Assembly (NCBI RefSeq): GCF_041107455.1
Contig: NZ_JBGBPY010000001.1
Coordinates: 620,001-684,000, forward strand
Direction of reading: 5' to 3'
Length of the DNA stretch: 64,000 bases
Source: Rhodanobacter humi
GTDB lineage: Bacteria; Pseudomonadota; Gammaproteobacteria; Xanthomonadales; Rhodanobacteraceae
The notes under the pieces are model-generated. The model ran no database searches, was not told where the DNA came from, and saw nothing but the letters and a program-made list of their open reading frames with translations. The position numbers and the translations under genes were made by a program. Below are positions 47,886-57,148 of the stretch, in pieces (the first letter of the stretch is position 1; every line of letters begins with the position of its first letter).

Positions 47886-50021
47886 ATGACCCAGCAGTAC
47901 CTGAAGCCCCTGGCACTGGCCGCCGCCGTCGCACTGGCGCTCACCGCCTGCGGCAAGAGCGAGCAGGCCGCCGCTCCGGCGCCGGCCCAGTCGGCCACTG
48001 CCGCCGCTCCGGCCACGGCAGCCACCACCGCGGCCGCCGCGCCGAAGAGCGTGTTCGACATCAGCGAACTGGGTGCGAGCAACGAGGCCTGTACGGACTT
48101 CAACAGCTTCGTCAATGCGAAGTGGGTCGCCGCCAACCCGATTCCGTCCGACCACACCAGCTGGGGCGCGTTCAACCAGCTGGCCGAGCAGAGCCTCGAC
48201 ACCCAGCACCAGATCGTCGAGGACGCCGCCAAGGGCGCCGACGGCGCCAAGGCCGGCTCGGTCGAGCAGAAGATCGGCTGGTTGTACAAGTCCGGCATGG
48301 ACGACGCCGCGATCGAGAAGGCCGGCTTCGACCCGATCAAGCCGAAGCTCGCCGCCATCGACGGCCTGAAGAACACCGCCGACATCGTCAGCTACCTCGA
48401 CCAGAGCGCCGCCGACGGCGAAGGCCAGGTGTTCAGCTTCGGCGCCACCGCGGACTTCAAGGATGCCACCCAGCAGATCGGCTCCGCCAACCAGGGCGGC
48501 CTGGGCCTGCCCACCAAGGACTACTACTTCAAGCCCGAGTACAAGGAGCTGCGCGCCGCCTACGTCGCCTACATCGCCAAGACGCTGCAGCTGACCGGCG
48601 TGTCCGAGGCCGACGCCAAGAAGCAGGCCGACGCGGTGATGAAGTTCGAGACCGCGCTGGCCGGCGCCTCGCTGGCCCCCACCGAGTTGCGCGACCTCGA
48701 CAACCAGTACCACTTCGTCAGCGTCAAGGACGCCGACAAGGTCACCCCGCACTTCAGCTGGGAGCAGTTCTTCAAGACCCAGGGCGTGACCATCGACAAG
48801 GGCTTCTCGCTGTCGCAGCCGAAGTTCTTCGCCGAGTTCGACAAGCTGCTGACCAGCGCGCCGGCCTCCGAGTGGCAGGCCTACCTGCGCTTCCACGCCA
48901 TCGACGACGCCTCCAGTTCGCTGTCCAAGGCCTTCCGCGACAACAAGTTCGACTTCTACGGCAAGACCCTGTCCGGCCAGCCTGAGCAGAAGGCGCGCTG
49001 GAAGCAGGTGCTGGGCGGCGTCAACGGCGCGATGGGCATGGGCCTTGGCCAGCTGTACGTGGCCAAGGTATTCACGCCGGAGACCAAGCAGCGTGCCGAG
49101 GAGCTGGTCACCAACGTGCGCGACGCGCTGAAGGACCGCATCGAGCATCTGGACTGGATGAGCGACGCCACCAAGGCCAAAGCCGTCGACAAGTGGAACA
49201 AGTTCCTGCCCAAGATCGGCTACCCCGACGAGGGCGAGTGGCGCGACTGGTCGGGCCTGAACATCAGCGCGGACAACTGGTACGGCAACCTGCAGGCCGC
49301 GCAGAAGTACAACTACCAGTACGACCTGTCCAAGATCGGCAAGCCCACCGACCGCAAGCTGTGGGACATGACCCCGCAGATGGTCAATGCCTACTACGAC
49401 CCCAGCACCAACACCATCAACTTCCCGGCCGCGATCCTGCAGCCACCGTTCTTCTATGCGAAGGGCGACGACGCGATCAACTACGGCGGCATCGGTGCGG
49501 TGATCGGCCACGAATCCAGCCACGGCTTCGACGACCAGGGCAGCCAGTTCGACGGCGACGGCAACCGCGCCAACTGGTGGACGCCGCAGGACAAGAAGCA
49601 GTTCGACGCGCGCGCCAAGGCACTGGTGGACCAGTACGACGGCTACGCCCCGATCGCGAGCAAGCCCGACCTGCACGTCAACGGCAAGCTGACCCTGGGC
49701 GAGAACATCGCGGACCTGGGCGGCCTCAACATCGCCTACGACGCACTGCAGGCCGCGCTGAAGAAGGACCCCTCCGAGGCCGACCAGAAGATCGACGGCT
49801 ACAGCCAGGACCAGCGTTTCTTCCTCAGCTGGGCGCGCGTGTGGCGCGGCAGCGTGCGCGACAAGCAGGCCGAGCTGTACCTCAACATCGACCCGCACTC
49901 GCCGATCGCCGTCCGCGCGATCGCGTCGCCGTCGGACATGACCGCCTTCGCCACCGCCTTCCAGTGCAAGCCGGGCGACGCGATGGTGCGCTCGGGCGAC
50001 AAGCAGGTGAAGATCTGGTAA
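47886..50021 (+). CDS. M13-family zinc metallopeptidase lipoprotein (PepO/neprilysin-like)
   Basis: 711 aa from MTQQYLKPLALAAAV. The lipobox is ALALTACGKS. The catalytic domain has GAVIGHESSHGFDDQGSQFD (HExxH) and ENIADLGGLNIAY (the third zinc ligand region), plus DPHSPIAVRAIAS near the end. M13 enzymes cleave small peptides; as a lipoprotein it faces the periplasm or cell surface. The 276 nt upstream hold a REP element and the probable promoter. Two hairpins follow the gene. Confidence 0.95.
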   Translation: MTQQYLKPLALAAAVALALTACGKSEQAAAPAPAQSATAAAPATAATTAAAAPKSVFDISELGASNEACTDFNSFVNAKWVAANPIPSDHTSWGAFNQLAEQSLDTQHQIVEDAAKGADGAKAGSVEQKIGWLYKSGMDDAAIEKAGFDPIKPKLAAIDGLKNTADIVSYLDQSAADGEGQVFSFGATADFKDATQQIGSANQGGLGLPTKDYYFKPEYKELRAAYVAYIAKTLQLTGVSEADAKKQADAVMKFETALAGASLAPTELRDLDNQYHFVSVKDADKVTPHFSWEQFFKTQGVTIDKGFSLSQPKFFAEFDKLLTSAPASEWQAYLRFHAIDDASSSLSKAFRDNKFDFYGKTLSGQPEQKARWKQVLGGVNGAMGMGLGQLYVAKVFTPETKQRAEELVTNVRDALKDRIEHLDWMSDATKAKAVDKWNKFLPKIGYPDEGEWRDWSGLNISADNWYGNLQAAQKYNYQYDLSKIGKPTDRKLWDMTPQMVNAYYDPSTNTINFPAAILQPPFFYAKGDDAINYGGIGAVIGHESSHGFDDQGSQFDGDGNRANWWTPQDKKQFDARAKALVDQYDGYAPIASKPDLHVNGKLTLGENIADLGGLNIAYDALQAALKKDPSEADQKIDGYSQDQRFFLSWARVWRGSVRDKQAELYLNIDPHSPIAVRAIASPSDMTAFATAFQCKPGDAMVRSGDKQVKIW

Positions 50022-50029
50022 GTCCCTTC

Positions 50030-50095
50030 GGTTTGCGGCGGCTCCGCCGCCGCAAACCGCTCCTCGACGCCGCGCACAAGCGCGGCGTTTTTTTG
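50030..50095 (+). terminator. Tandem hairpins with T-tract after the M13 gene
   Basis: A first perfect stem (GGTTTGCGGCGG with CCGCCGCAAACC, 50030-50058) is followed by a second (ACGCCGCG with CGCGGCGT, 50067-50088) leading into seven T. The second is a textbook intrinsic terminator. A CCCTCTCCC-type palindrome follows at 50138-50163. Confidence 0.9.
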
Positions 50096-50174
50096 CTTGT
50101 GCGCTTTGTCGCTTGCGATAACGCGAAGAGCAAAAGCCCCTCTCCCGCAAGTGGAGAGGGGGAAACGGACGATG

Positions 50175-51053
50175 TCAGCGCGAACGCGCCAACCGCGCCA
50201 GCGCGAACAACCGCGCGACGCGCATCCAGGCGATCGCCAGCACGATCAGCTGGCCGAGCAGGATGGCCAGCCAGAACCCGCCGTCGACCGCCGTGGTGTG
50301 GATGCGCGCGATGCCGAACGCCGCCGCGATCGCCAGGCCCAGCACGCTCACCACCAGGTAGAACAGCAGCGTCTTCAGCGGCCGGCGCAGCAGCTGCATG
50401 AAGCCGCGACCGAACGCGCGGGTGGCCGAGCGCAGGCCGGCGTCGGCGATGAAGGCCGCGCGGGTGGATTCCACGATGGCCTGCGCCAGCACGAACACCA
50501 CCAGCAGCGCCCAGTGCACGCCATGCGACCAGGCGTCGGCCTGCGCTTCCAGCACCGCCCGCTCGGCGTGCCGGTCGGCGAGGTGCATGCCCGCGGCGGC
50601 GGCGCCGACCACCACCGCGTACGGCAGCAGCGACCACAGCATCACGCGGAACATGCGCCCGTACTCGATCCAGCCGTTCTGCAGCAGGGCGCCGAAGCCC
50701 AGCGTGCGCACGGCGCGTCCGCTGCCCACCGCCATGCCGTCGAGGAAGGGCGACATCAGCAGGGTGAGCAGCAGCCCCAGCAGGGCCGCGCCGCCCAGCC
50801 ACGCGGTGTGCCCGGACAGCGCACCCAGCGCGTCGCCGAACATCAGCGGGTCGAACTGCCGCGCCCAGGCGTCGGCATGCACCGAGTGGTCGAGCAGCGC
50901 AGCCAGCGTACGCCACAGCGGCAACGCCACCACCGTGGCGGGCAGCAGCATCAGCAGCAGCCACAGCAGCAGCAGGCGCCATTGCAGGGCGGCGCCCATC
51001 GCGGAGAACAGGGCGCCGAAACCGGCGCGCGGAGCCATCGTCCTGGCCATCAT
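50175..51053 (-). CDS. Uncharacterised polytopic membrane protein (EI24-like layout)
   Basis: 292 aa with about five or six hydrophobic segments (starting RLLLLWLLLMLLPATVVALPL; later LLGLLLTLLMSPFLDGM; LLFYLVVSVLGLAIAAAFG; FWLAILLGQLIVLAIAW). The ATG overlaps the stop of the M1 peptidase (TGATG at 51051-51055), so they are co-translated. SPFLDGMAVG resembles the start of EI24/CysZ-like membrane proteins, but I do not assign a function. It may serve export or maturation of the peptidase. Confidence 0.75.
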   Translation of the reverse strand: MMARTMAPRAGFGALFSAMGAALQWRLLLLWLLLMLLPATVVALPLWRTLAALLDHSVHADAWARQFDPLMFGDALGALSGHTAWLGGAALLGLLLTLLMSPFLDGMAVGSGRAVRTLGFGALLQNGWIEYGRMFRVMLWSLLPYAVVVGAAAAGMHLADRHAERAVLEAQADAWSHGVHWALLVVFVLAQAIVESTRAAFIADAGLRSATRAFGRGFMQLLRRPLKTLLFYLVVSVLGLAIAAAFGIARIHTTAVDGGFWLAILLGQLIVLAIAWMRVARLFALARLARSR

Positions 51054-53284
51054 CACAGCGTCACCAGCATCGAGTAGAAGGTCTGCAGCAGTGCCGCCAC
51101 GTCGGCGGTCCAGCGGCGCGAGGCGGCGCCGTTCGGCTTGGTCGCGTAGCTGTCGTTGAGCTTGTTGGCGTCGAGATAGGCCTGTTGCGCGGGATCGAGT
51201 TCGGCCGAAACCACCTTGCTGGGTTTCTCGAAGTCGAAGCGCGCCCAGCGACGATCGTCGTTCCAGCGCACGTCCTCGTGGCTGCCGTCGGCGTAGGTGA
51301 CGCGCAGCGTCTCGGGCACCTGCGCGCCGTCGCGCAGTACGGTCACGGTGCTGTGCCAGGGGAACGGCCCGCCGCTGCCGGGCCTGGCGTCGGGGTGGAT
51401 CTTCTTCCAGTCCGCGCGCCGTTTCGCGATCTGCTTGTCCAGCGCCTTCTGGTCGGCCTCCACCGGCTTGCCGTCTTTCCAGACCACGCCGGCCTGGGGC
51501 AGCACCTCGTAGGTGTCGATGTCGGCCACGCGATCGTCGATGTGCCGGGTGCCGTAGACGACCTGGTCGAAGATCTCGTTCACCGCCTTTGCATCGCCCG
51601 AGCCGTCGACCAGTGCCTGGCGCAGGTCGGCCACCGAGGGATGGCGGAACTTCCAGCGCTGGTAGTACAGGCGCATGGCCTTTTCCATCGCCGGCTCGCC
51701 GATGCGCTGCTCCAGGTCGTGCATCGCGGTGGCGGTGCGCGTGTAGACCGTGCCGTAGCTGGAACTGGAAAGCCGGTCCCAGCTGTTCTGCGCCAACGGA
51801 TCTTCGGGTCGCCGCAGTTCGGCGCCAAGGCGCTCCATCTGGAAACCGCTCATCGCCAGCGTGATGCCCAGCCACTTCATGAACGGCGAGGCGAGCACGA
51901 GATCCTCGTGGCGCGCGCGCATCATGCGGTCGTCCCAGAACTCGTTCATGCCTTCGTCGAGCATCGGCTCCTCGAACTCGTTGGAGGCGAGGATGCCGTA
52001 GAAGTAGCCATGGCCGAATTCGTGGATGTTCACGAAGTCGCTCATGTACTCGTCGATCGTGCCCGGCTTCACCTCCTTGTAGCCCTCGGAGGTGAAGAAG
52101 GTGGGGTATTCCATGCCGCCCGCTTCGTCCGCGTTGTACGGCGGAATCACCGCGGTGACCATGCGGTAGGGATATGGCGCGATGGTCTGCGAGAAATAGC
52201 CCAGCGAAGCTATGGTGGATTTCAGTGTGGGCGCGGCACTGGCCACGTATTCGGGCGGGTAGATCACCCGCACGGCCACCTGCGGGCTGCCGGCGCCGGT
52301 GTACGTGCCATCCAGCGTCTTGTAGCCCTTCGCCGCCACCCAGGCGAAGTCGTGCACGTCGCCCTGCACGTAGTGGTACGTGGAACGGCCGTTCGCCGTC
52401 TGCGGCTCACCCTGCAACTGGCCCACCGCGCCCACGGTGTAGTCGCTGGGCACGTCCAGGTGCACGTCGTAGCTGCCGAAGTCGGCGTAGAACTCGCTGT
52501 TGAAATGGAACTCGTGCACGTTCCAGCGCGGTGCGGTGGCGCCGCGTTCACCCGCCAGTTCCAGCACGCCGATCTTGGGGAACCACTGGCCGACCAGGTT
52601 GAAGTCGCCCCACCAGCCGGTGCGTTCCACCACGCGCGGCAGCTGGCTGAGGAAGTCGATATCCAGCGCCAGCGTGCCACCCGCAGGCACCGGCTGGGCG
52701 AGGTCGATGCGCACCACGGTGTGGTCGGTGACGGGGCCGCCGTCGGGGTGCACGAAGCTCCACTTCAGCGCCGTGCCGTCCTGCGCCACCTGCTGCAGGC
52801 GGATCCAGCCCCACTGGCCGTCCTTCAGCACCGCGTTGCCGCGCGAGCGGCCGTGCGCGGTGAGCACCTTGCGTTCGGTGAACCAGGTGCTGCCGTCGTT
52901 CTCGAACGCGTTGAGGTAGAGGTGGAAATAGACGTGGTCGACCGGACGGTCGCTGCGGTTGCGCCAGGTCATGTGCTCCTTGCCGGTCACCTGATGCTTC
53001 GGCGCATCGAGGCTGGCGTCGATCGCGTAGCTCACCACGCGGTCGGACAGCGTGGCTTGCTGGCCCGTGCGCTCGCCGCCCCAGGCATCCGCCGCGCTGG
53101 GCGTGGTGATGATGGTCCGGTGCGCCGGCGCGAACGGAATCGGCGTCGCTGGCACTGCGGCCGGGGCCGCCACCGTGGCAGCCGGTGCAGGTGCCTCCTG
53201 GGCGAGACCCGTTGCGCAGCACCCGCACCAACCCACGGCCAACGCGGCGAGCCACAGCCCGCCCCTGCCCCTGATCGACCCCAT
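51053..53284 (-). CDS. Secreted M1-family zinc aminopeptidase
   Basis: 743 aa with a signal peptide (GLWLAALAVGWCGCCATGLAQEAP). The zinc site is NIHEFGHGYF followed 18 residues later by the Glu of MLDEGMNEF (HExxH-x18-E), and the exopeptidase region GGMEYPTFF replaces the classical GAMEN. An N-terminal beta domain (about 60-350) is present. It trims peptides in the periplasm. It is followed by an overlapping membrane-protein gene and is divergent from a response regulator (159-nt gap). Confidence 0.93.
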   Translation of the reverse strand: MGSIRGRGGLWLAALAVGWCGCCATGLAQEAPAPAATVAAPAAVPATPIPFAPAHRTIITTPSAADAWGGERTGQQATLSDRVVSYAIDASLDAPKHQVTGKEHMTWRNRSDRPVDHVYFHLYLNAFENDGSTWFTERKVLTAHGRSRGNAVLKDGQWGWIRLQQVAQDGTALKWSFVHPDGGPVTDHTVVRIDLAQPVPAGGTLALDIDFLSQLPRVVERTGWWGDFNLVGQWFPKIGVLELAGERGATAPRWNVHEFHFNSEFYADFGSYDVHLDVPSDYTVGAVGQLQGEPQTANGRSTYHYVQGDVHDFAWVAAKGYKTLDGTYTGAGSPQVAVRVIYPPEYVASAAPTLKSTIASLGYFSQTIAPYPYRMVTAVIPPYNADEAGGMEYPTFFTSEGYKEVKPGTIDEYMSDFVNIHEFGHGYFYGILASNEFEEPMLDEGMNEFWDDRMMRARHEDLVLASPFMKWLGITLAMSGFQMERLGAELRRPEDPLAQNSWDRLSSSSYGTVYTRTATAMHDLEQRIGEPAMEKAMRLYYQRWKFRHPSVADLRQALVDGSGDAKAVNEIFDQVVYGTRHIDDRVADIDTYEVLPQAGVVWKDGKPVEADQKALDKQIAKRRADWKKIHPDARPGSGGPFPWHSTVTVLRDGAQVPETLRVTYADGSHEDVRWNDDRRWARFDFEKPSKVVSAELDPAQQAYLDANKLNDSYATKPNGAASRRWTADVAALLQTFYSMLVTL

Positions 53285-53443
53285 TCGCGTTCCCCTACGC
53301 CGGTGATCTGCCCAGACTGCGCCTGCGCGGCCTTGTCGTCATAGGCCAGAGGTCATACATCCGGGGCTGCACCCCCGCTAAGCTGCCGGACTGGCGCCGC
53401 ATGGCAAGCTGTGCGCCATCACCGCGAAGGAATTCCCACTTCA

Positions 53444-54130
53444 ATGCGCATCCTGCTGGCCGAAGACGATCCCTCCATCGCCGAAGGCATCTGTGCGTCG
53501 CTGCGCCACGGCAGCCACGCGGTGGACCACGTGGCCAGCGGCCAGCTGGCCGATACCGCGCTGCGCGACCACGACTACGACCTGCTGGTGCTGGACCTGG
53601 GCCTGCCGCAGCTGGACGGCAGCGAGGTGCTGCGCCGGCTGCGCTCGCGCGGCGCCGGCGTGCCGGTGCTGGTGGTCACCGCGCGCGACGGGCTGGACGA
53701 GCGCATCCGCGTGCTCGACCTCGGCGCCGACGACTACCTGGTCAAGCCATTCGCGCTCAGCGAATTCGAGGCACGGGTGCGCGCCCTGCTGCGCCGTAGC
53801 AGCAGCCATGGCGTGCCCGAGCTGAAGCTTGGCCGCTTGCGGCTGGACCTGCCCGGCCACCGCGCATGGCTGGACGACGAGCCGCTGGAGCTCACCGCGC
53901 GCGAGTTCGGCCTGCTGGAGGCGCTGGCGCTGCGTGCCGACCGCGTCACCAGCCGCGCCCAGCTGATCGAGGCGCTGTGCAGCTGGGACGAGGAACTCAC
54001 CGACAACGGCCTGGACATCGCCATCCACCGCCTGCGCCGCAAGCTGGAAGGCAGCGGCACCGGCGTGCGCACGATCCGCGGCCTGGGCTACCTGCTGGAA
54101 GAAGCCGCCGAGGACGGCAAGCCCGCATGA
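53444..54130 (+). CDS. OmpR/PhoB-type response regulator
   Basis: 228 aa from MRILLAEDDPSIAEG. The receiver domain has the phosphoacceptor Asp in LLVLDLGLPQLDG and Lys in DDYLVKPFALSE. The winged-helix DNA-binding domain ends DNGLDIAIHRLRRKLEGSGTGVRTIRGLGYLLE. It resembles the QseB/TctD group. Its stop overlaps the start of the sensor kinase (ATGA). The efflux genes downstream are the likely target. Confidence 0.95.
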   Translation: MRILLAEDDPSIAEGICASLRHGSHAVDHVASGQLADTALRDHDYDLLVLDLGLPQLDGSEVLRRLRSRGAGVPVLVVTARDGLDERIRVLDLGADDYLVKPFALSEFEARVRALLRRSSSHGVPELKLGRLRLDLPGHRAWLDDEPLELTAREFGLLEALALRADRVTSRAQLIEALCSWDEELTDNGLDIAIHRLRRKLEGSGTGVRTIRGLGYLLEEAAEDGKPA

Positions 54131-55560
54131 ACCACGCCCCTGCCCGCCGCCCCAGCCTGCGCCGCCGCCTGCTGGGCTTCCTGCTGATTCCGGTGGCGAT
54201 CCTGCTGGTGCTGGACATCCTGCTCACCTACGGCGTGGCGCTCAGCTACGCCAATCACGTGCACGACCGCGACCTCGGCAACGACGCGCTGACGCTGGCC
54301 AAGATGATGGGCAACGAGCAACTGGGCGGCGAACTGACCCCGCAGGCGCGTTTCCTGCTGCAGTACGACCCCAACGGCGACAGCTACTTCAGCGTGGTCA
54401 GCCGCAAGCACGGCCTGCTGGCCGGCAACGGCCACCTGCCGCGGCCGGCGCAGGCACCAGCGGTGGGGGCGGCGCCGGAGCTGTTCGACACCCGCATGGA
54501 CGACCGTCCGCTGCGCGCGGTCACGCTGAGCACGGCATCGAGCAACCATCCCGACGAGATCCTGATCATCACCGTGGCCGAGACCCTGCACGACCGCCAC
54601 GCGCAGGCGCGCAGCATCCTGCTGCTGGCGATCCTCACCCAGGCGCTGCTGATCGTCTGCGTGCTGTCACTGGTGTGGTTCGGCGTCACCCACGGCCTGC
54701 GCGTGCTCGATCCGCTGACCCTGCGGCTGGCCCGGCGCAACCACGAGCTGACTCCGATCGGCGGCCCGGACGTGCCGCAGGAAATCCTGCCGCTGACCCG
54801 CACCATCGACGCACTGTTCGCCCGCCTGCGCGGCATGCTGGCGCTGCACGACCGCTTCATCGCCGACGCCGCGCACCAGCTGCGCACGCCGCTGACGGGC
54901 TTGAGCCTGCACGTGGAGCGTGCGCTGGCCGACCCCGACCCGGCGAACGTGCACGACGCGCTCACCCACATCCGCCGGCTCACCCAGCGCGCCGCGCGCA
55001 CCACCGCACAGCTGCTGTCGCTGACCCGCGCGCAGGCGCCGTCGACCGACACGGTCGAGCACGTGCCGCTGGAACTCACCCGACTGATCCCCGAGGCGGT
55101 GATGCAGCGCGTGCACGAGGCGCTGGCGGCCGGCGTGGACCTCGGCTACCAGGGGCCTGAGCAGGCGCTAAGCATCGACGGCCATGCTGCCAGCGTGCAC
55201 GACCTGCTGGACAACCTGATCGACAACAGCATCCGCTACGCCGGCCGCGGCAGTACCGTCACCGTGAGCCTGCAGGCGCGGCCCGACGGCGGCGCCAACC
55301 TCGTGGTCGAGGACAATGGCCCGGGCGTGCCGCCCGAACTGCTGCCGCGGCTCAGCGAGCGTTTCTTCCGCGCGCCGGGTGCCAGCGAGGAAGGCAGTGG
55401 CCTGGGGCTCGCGATCGTGCAGCGTATCGCCGAACGCCACCACGCCGAGGTGATCTACCAGCTCGGCGAGGAGCGCGGCCTGTGCGTGGAGGTGCGTTTT
55501 CCCGCTCCGCGCACCCGCGACGGCGCGGCGCCGCCCCCCGGAACGCCAACGGCGCGCTGA
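54127..55560 (+). CDS. Sensor histidine kinase
   Basis: 477 aa. A first membrane segment (LLGFLLIPVAILLVLDILLTYGVAL), a periplasmic 2CSK-type sensor region (about 40-165) and a second segment (SILLLAILTQALLIVCVLSLVWFGV) lead to a HAMP-like linker. The H-box FIADAAHQLRTPLTGL and the ATPase N/G boxes (DNLIDNSIRYAG, VEDNGPGVPPE, GSGLGLAIVQ) follow. It is a QseC/TctE-like kinase in the inner membrane. The ligand is unknown. Confidence 0.95.
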   Translation: MNHAPARRPSLRRRLLGFLLIPVAILLVLDILLTYGVALSYANHVHDRDLGNDALTLAKMMGNEQLGGELTPQARFLLQYDPNGDSYFSVVSRKHGLLAGNGHLPRPAQAPAVGAAPELFDTRMDDRPLRAVTLSTASSNHPDEILIITVAETLHDRHAQARSILLLAILTQALLIVCVLSLVWFGVTHGLRVLDPLTLRLARRNHELTPIGGPDVPQEILPLTRTIDALFARLRGMLALHDRFIADAAHQLRTPLTGLSLHVERALADPDPANVHDALTHIRRLTQRAARTTAQLLSLTRAQAPSTDTVEHVPLELTRLIPEAVMQRVHEALAAGVDLGYQGPEQALSIDGHAASVHDLLDNLIDNSIRYAGRGSTVTVSLQARPDGGANLVVEDNGPGVPPELLPRLSERFFRAPGASEEGSGLGLAIVQRIAERHHAEVIYQLGEERGLCVEVRFPAPRTRDGAAPPPGTPTAR

Positions 55561-55711
55561 CAGCCCCCGCACCCGGCCTGTATCCTTGGGCGGACTCGCA
55601 CGGTCGTTACCCGCGCCTTCACCTCCTATTGCTCCCTTGACCTGACCGTGGCCCTGATCCTCATCGAAAACGCCGGACGTCGTGCCGGCTCCGCAACACG
55701 CGGAGATCGGC

Positions 55712-57148
55712 ATGGCTGAGGCCGCCATCGTGCCGCGCCGCCACTGGCGCGCGTCCCTGCTCGGCGCTGCCATCGCGCTCGCCGGCTGCTCGGTGGCGAT
55801 GCCGAAGCTGGACCCGCCGATCCCGGCGCAATGGCAGCACGCAATGGCGGCCCAGTCGGCTGCACCCGCCGACCTGCGTGACTGGTGGCGCGCGTTCGAC
55901 GATCCGGCGCTGAACGCACTGGTCGACCAGGCCCTGGCGCGCAACCTCGACGTGGCGCAGGCGGTCGAACGGCTGCGCGCCGCGCGCATCCTGCAGCGCC
56001 ACGAGCATGCGCGCTACCTGCCCTCACTGAACGCCCGTACCGAACAGACGATCGACCCGGATGCCAGCGCCTCGTACCTGGTGTCCGGCTTCGACGCCAC
56101 CTGGGAACTCGGCCTGTTCGGCCGCGCCCAAGGCACCCGCCGCGAGGCCCGGGGCACGCTGGACGCCGGTGCGGCCGACCTGCAGGCGGCCCGCGTGTCG
56201 GTGGTGGCCGAGGTGGTGCGCAACTGGATCGAGCTGCGCGCCGCCCAGCAGCAGGAGCAATTGCTGCTGCAGATCGGCGAGGTGCGCGGCCGCCAGCTCG
56301 ATCTGCTCACGGTGCGCCAGCGCTTGCAGCTGGCGCCGCCCGGCGCGGTGGACCAGGCGCAGGCGGCGGCGGCGCAGGCCGCGGCCGCCCTGGCCGCGCC
56401 GCGGCAGGCGATCAACGCCGCGGCACAGCGGCTGGCCGTGTTGCTGGGCCAGAACCACCCCGATCCGGCTTGGCTGCAGCCCGGCCCGCAGCCGCAACTC
56501 GGCGCGTGGGCGCTGCCCGGCACGCCGGCCGACCTGCTGCGCACGCGCCCCGAGATCGCCCATGCCGAAGCCGACGTGCTGCGCGCCGCCGGCGAGCTGG
56601 GCGTGGCCCATGCCGACCGCTTTCCCAAGCTCGGCCTCGGCGCCTCGATGATCTGGGCCTCCGACCTCAACAACAACAAGAGGCACACCGTCTCCAACGG
56701 GCTGGTTTCGGTGGGCCCGCTGTTCGACATGCCGCTGTTCGACTGGGGCATCCGCGCCGCCGCCGAGCACGCCAAGTCGCACGAACTCAAGGCCGCCGTG
56801 CTGGCCTACCGGCAGGCCGTGCTGCAGGGCGTGGCAGAAGTGGAAACCGCGCTGGGCACGCTGCAGCAGCAGCAGCAGCGCGAGCAGCACAGCCAGGACG
56901 CCTGGCAGGCGCTCGCGCGCGTGGACGGCACGCTTGAGACCCGCGTGAAACTGAAACTGGACAGCCCGCTTTCGCTGGCCGACGGCCGGCTCGCCACCGA
57001 GCAGGCCGCGATCGAGCTGGCCGATGCGCGCGCCAGCCGCAGCCTCGCCTACGTGGCGCTGTTCAAGGCGCTGGGCGGCGCGCCGCTGCCGGCGGACGAG
57101 GCGCCGCCCGGTGCGAAATCCGGCAAGTCCGCCGAGGCATCCCCCTGA
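55712..57148 (+). CDS. Outer-membrane efflux lipoprotein (OMF/NodT family)
   Basis: 478 aa from ATG 55712, with GGAG 6 nt upstream. The lipobox is AIALAGCSVAMP. The TolC-like fold shows the duplicated pattern (RDWWRAFDDPALNALVDQAL and TPADLLRTRPEIAHAEADVL, then VSVGPLFDMPLFDWGIRAA). It forms the outer-membrane exit duct for a tripartite pump. It heads an operon with an FtsX permease, an ATPase and a periplasmic adaptor, overlapping the permease start by 1 nt. Confidence 0.93.
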   Translation: MAEAAIVPRRHWRASLLGAAIALAGCSVAMPKLDPPIPAQWQHAMAAQSAAPADLRDWWRAFDDPALNALVDQALARNLDVAQAVERLRAARILQRHEHARYLPSLNARTEQTIDPDASASYLVSGFDATWELGLFGRAQGTRREARGTLDAGAADLQAARVSVVAEVVRNWIELRAAQQQEQLLLQIGEVRGRQLDLLTVRQRLQLAPPGAVDQAQAAAAQAAAALAAPRQAINAAAQRLAVLLGQNHPDPAWLQPGPQPQLGAWALPGTPADLLRTRPEIAHAEADVLRAAGELGVAHADRFPKLGLGASMIWASDLNNNKRHTVSNGLVSVGPLFDMPLFDWGIRAAAEHAKSHELKAAVLAYRQAVLQGVAEVETALGTLQQQQQREQHSQDAWQALARVDGTLETRVKLKLDSPLSLADGRLATEQAAIELADARASRSLAYVALFKALGGAPLPADEAPPGAKSGKSAEASP

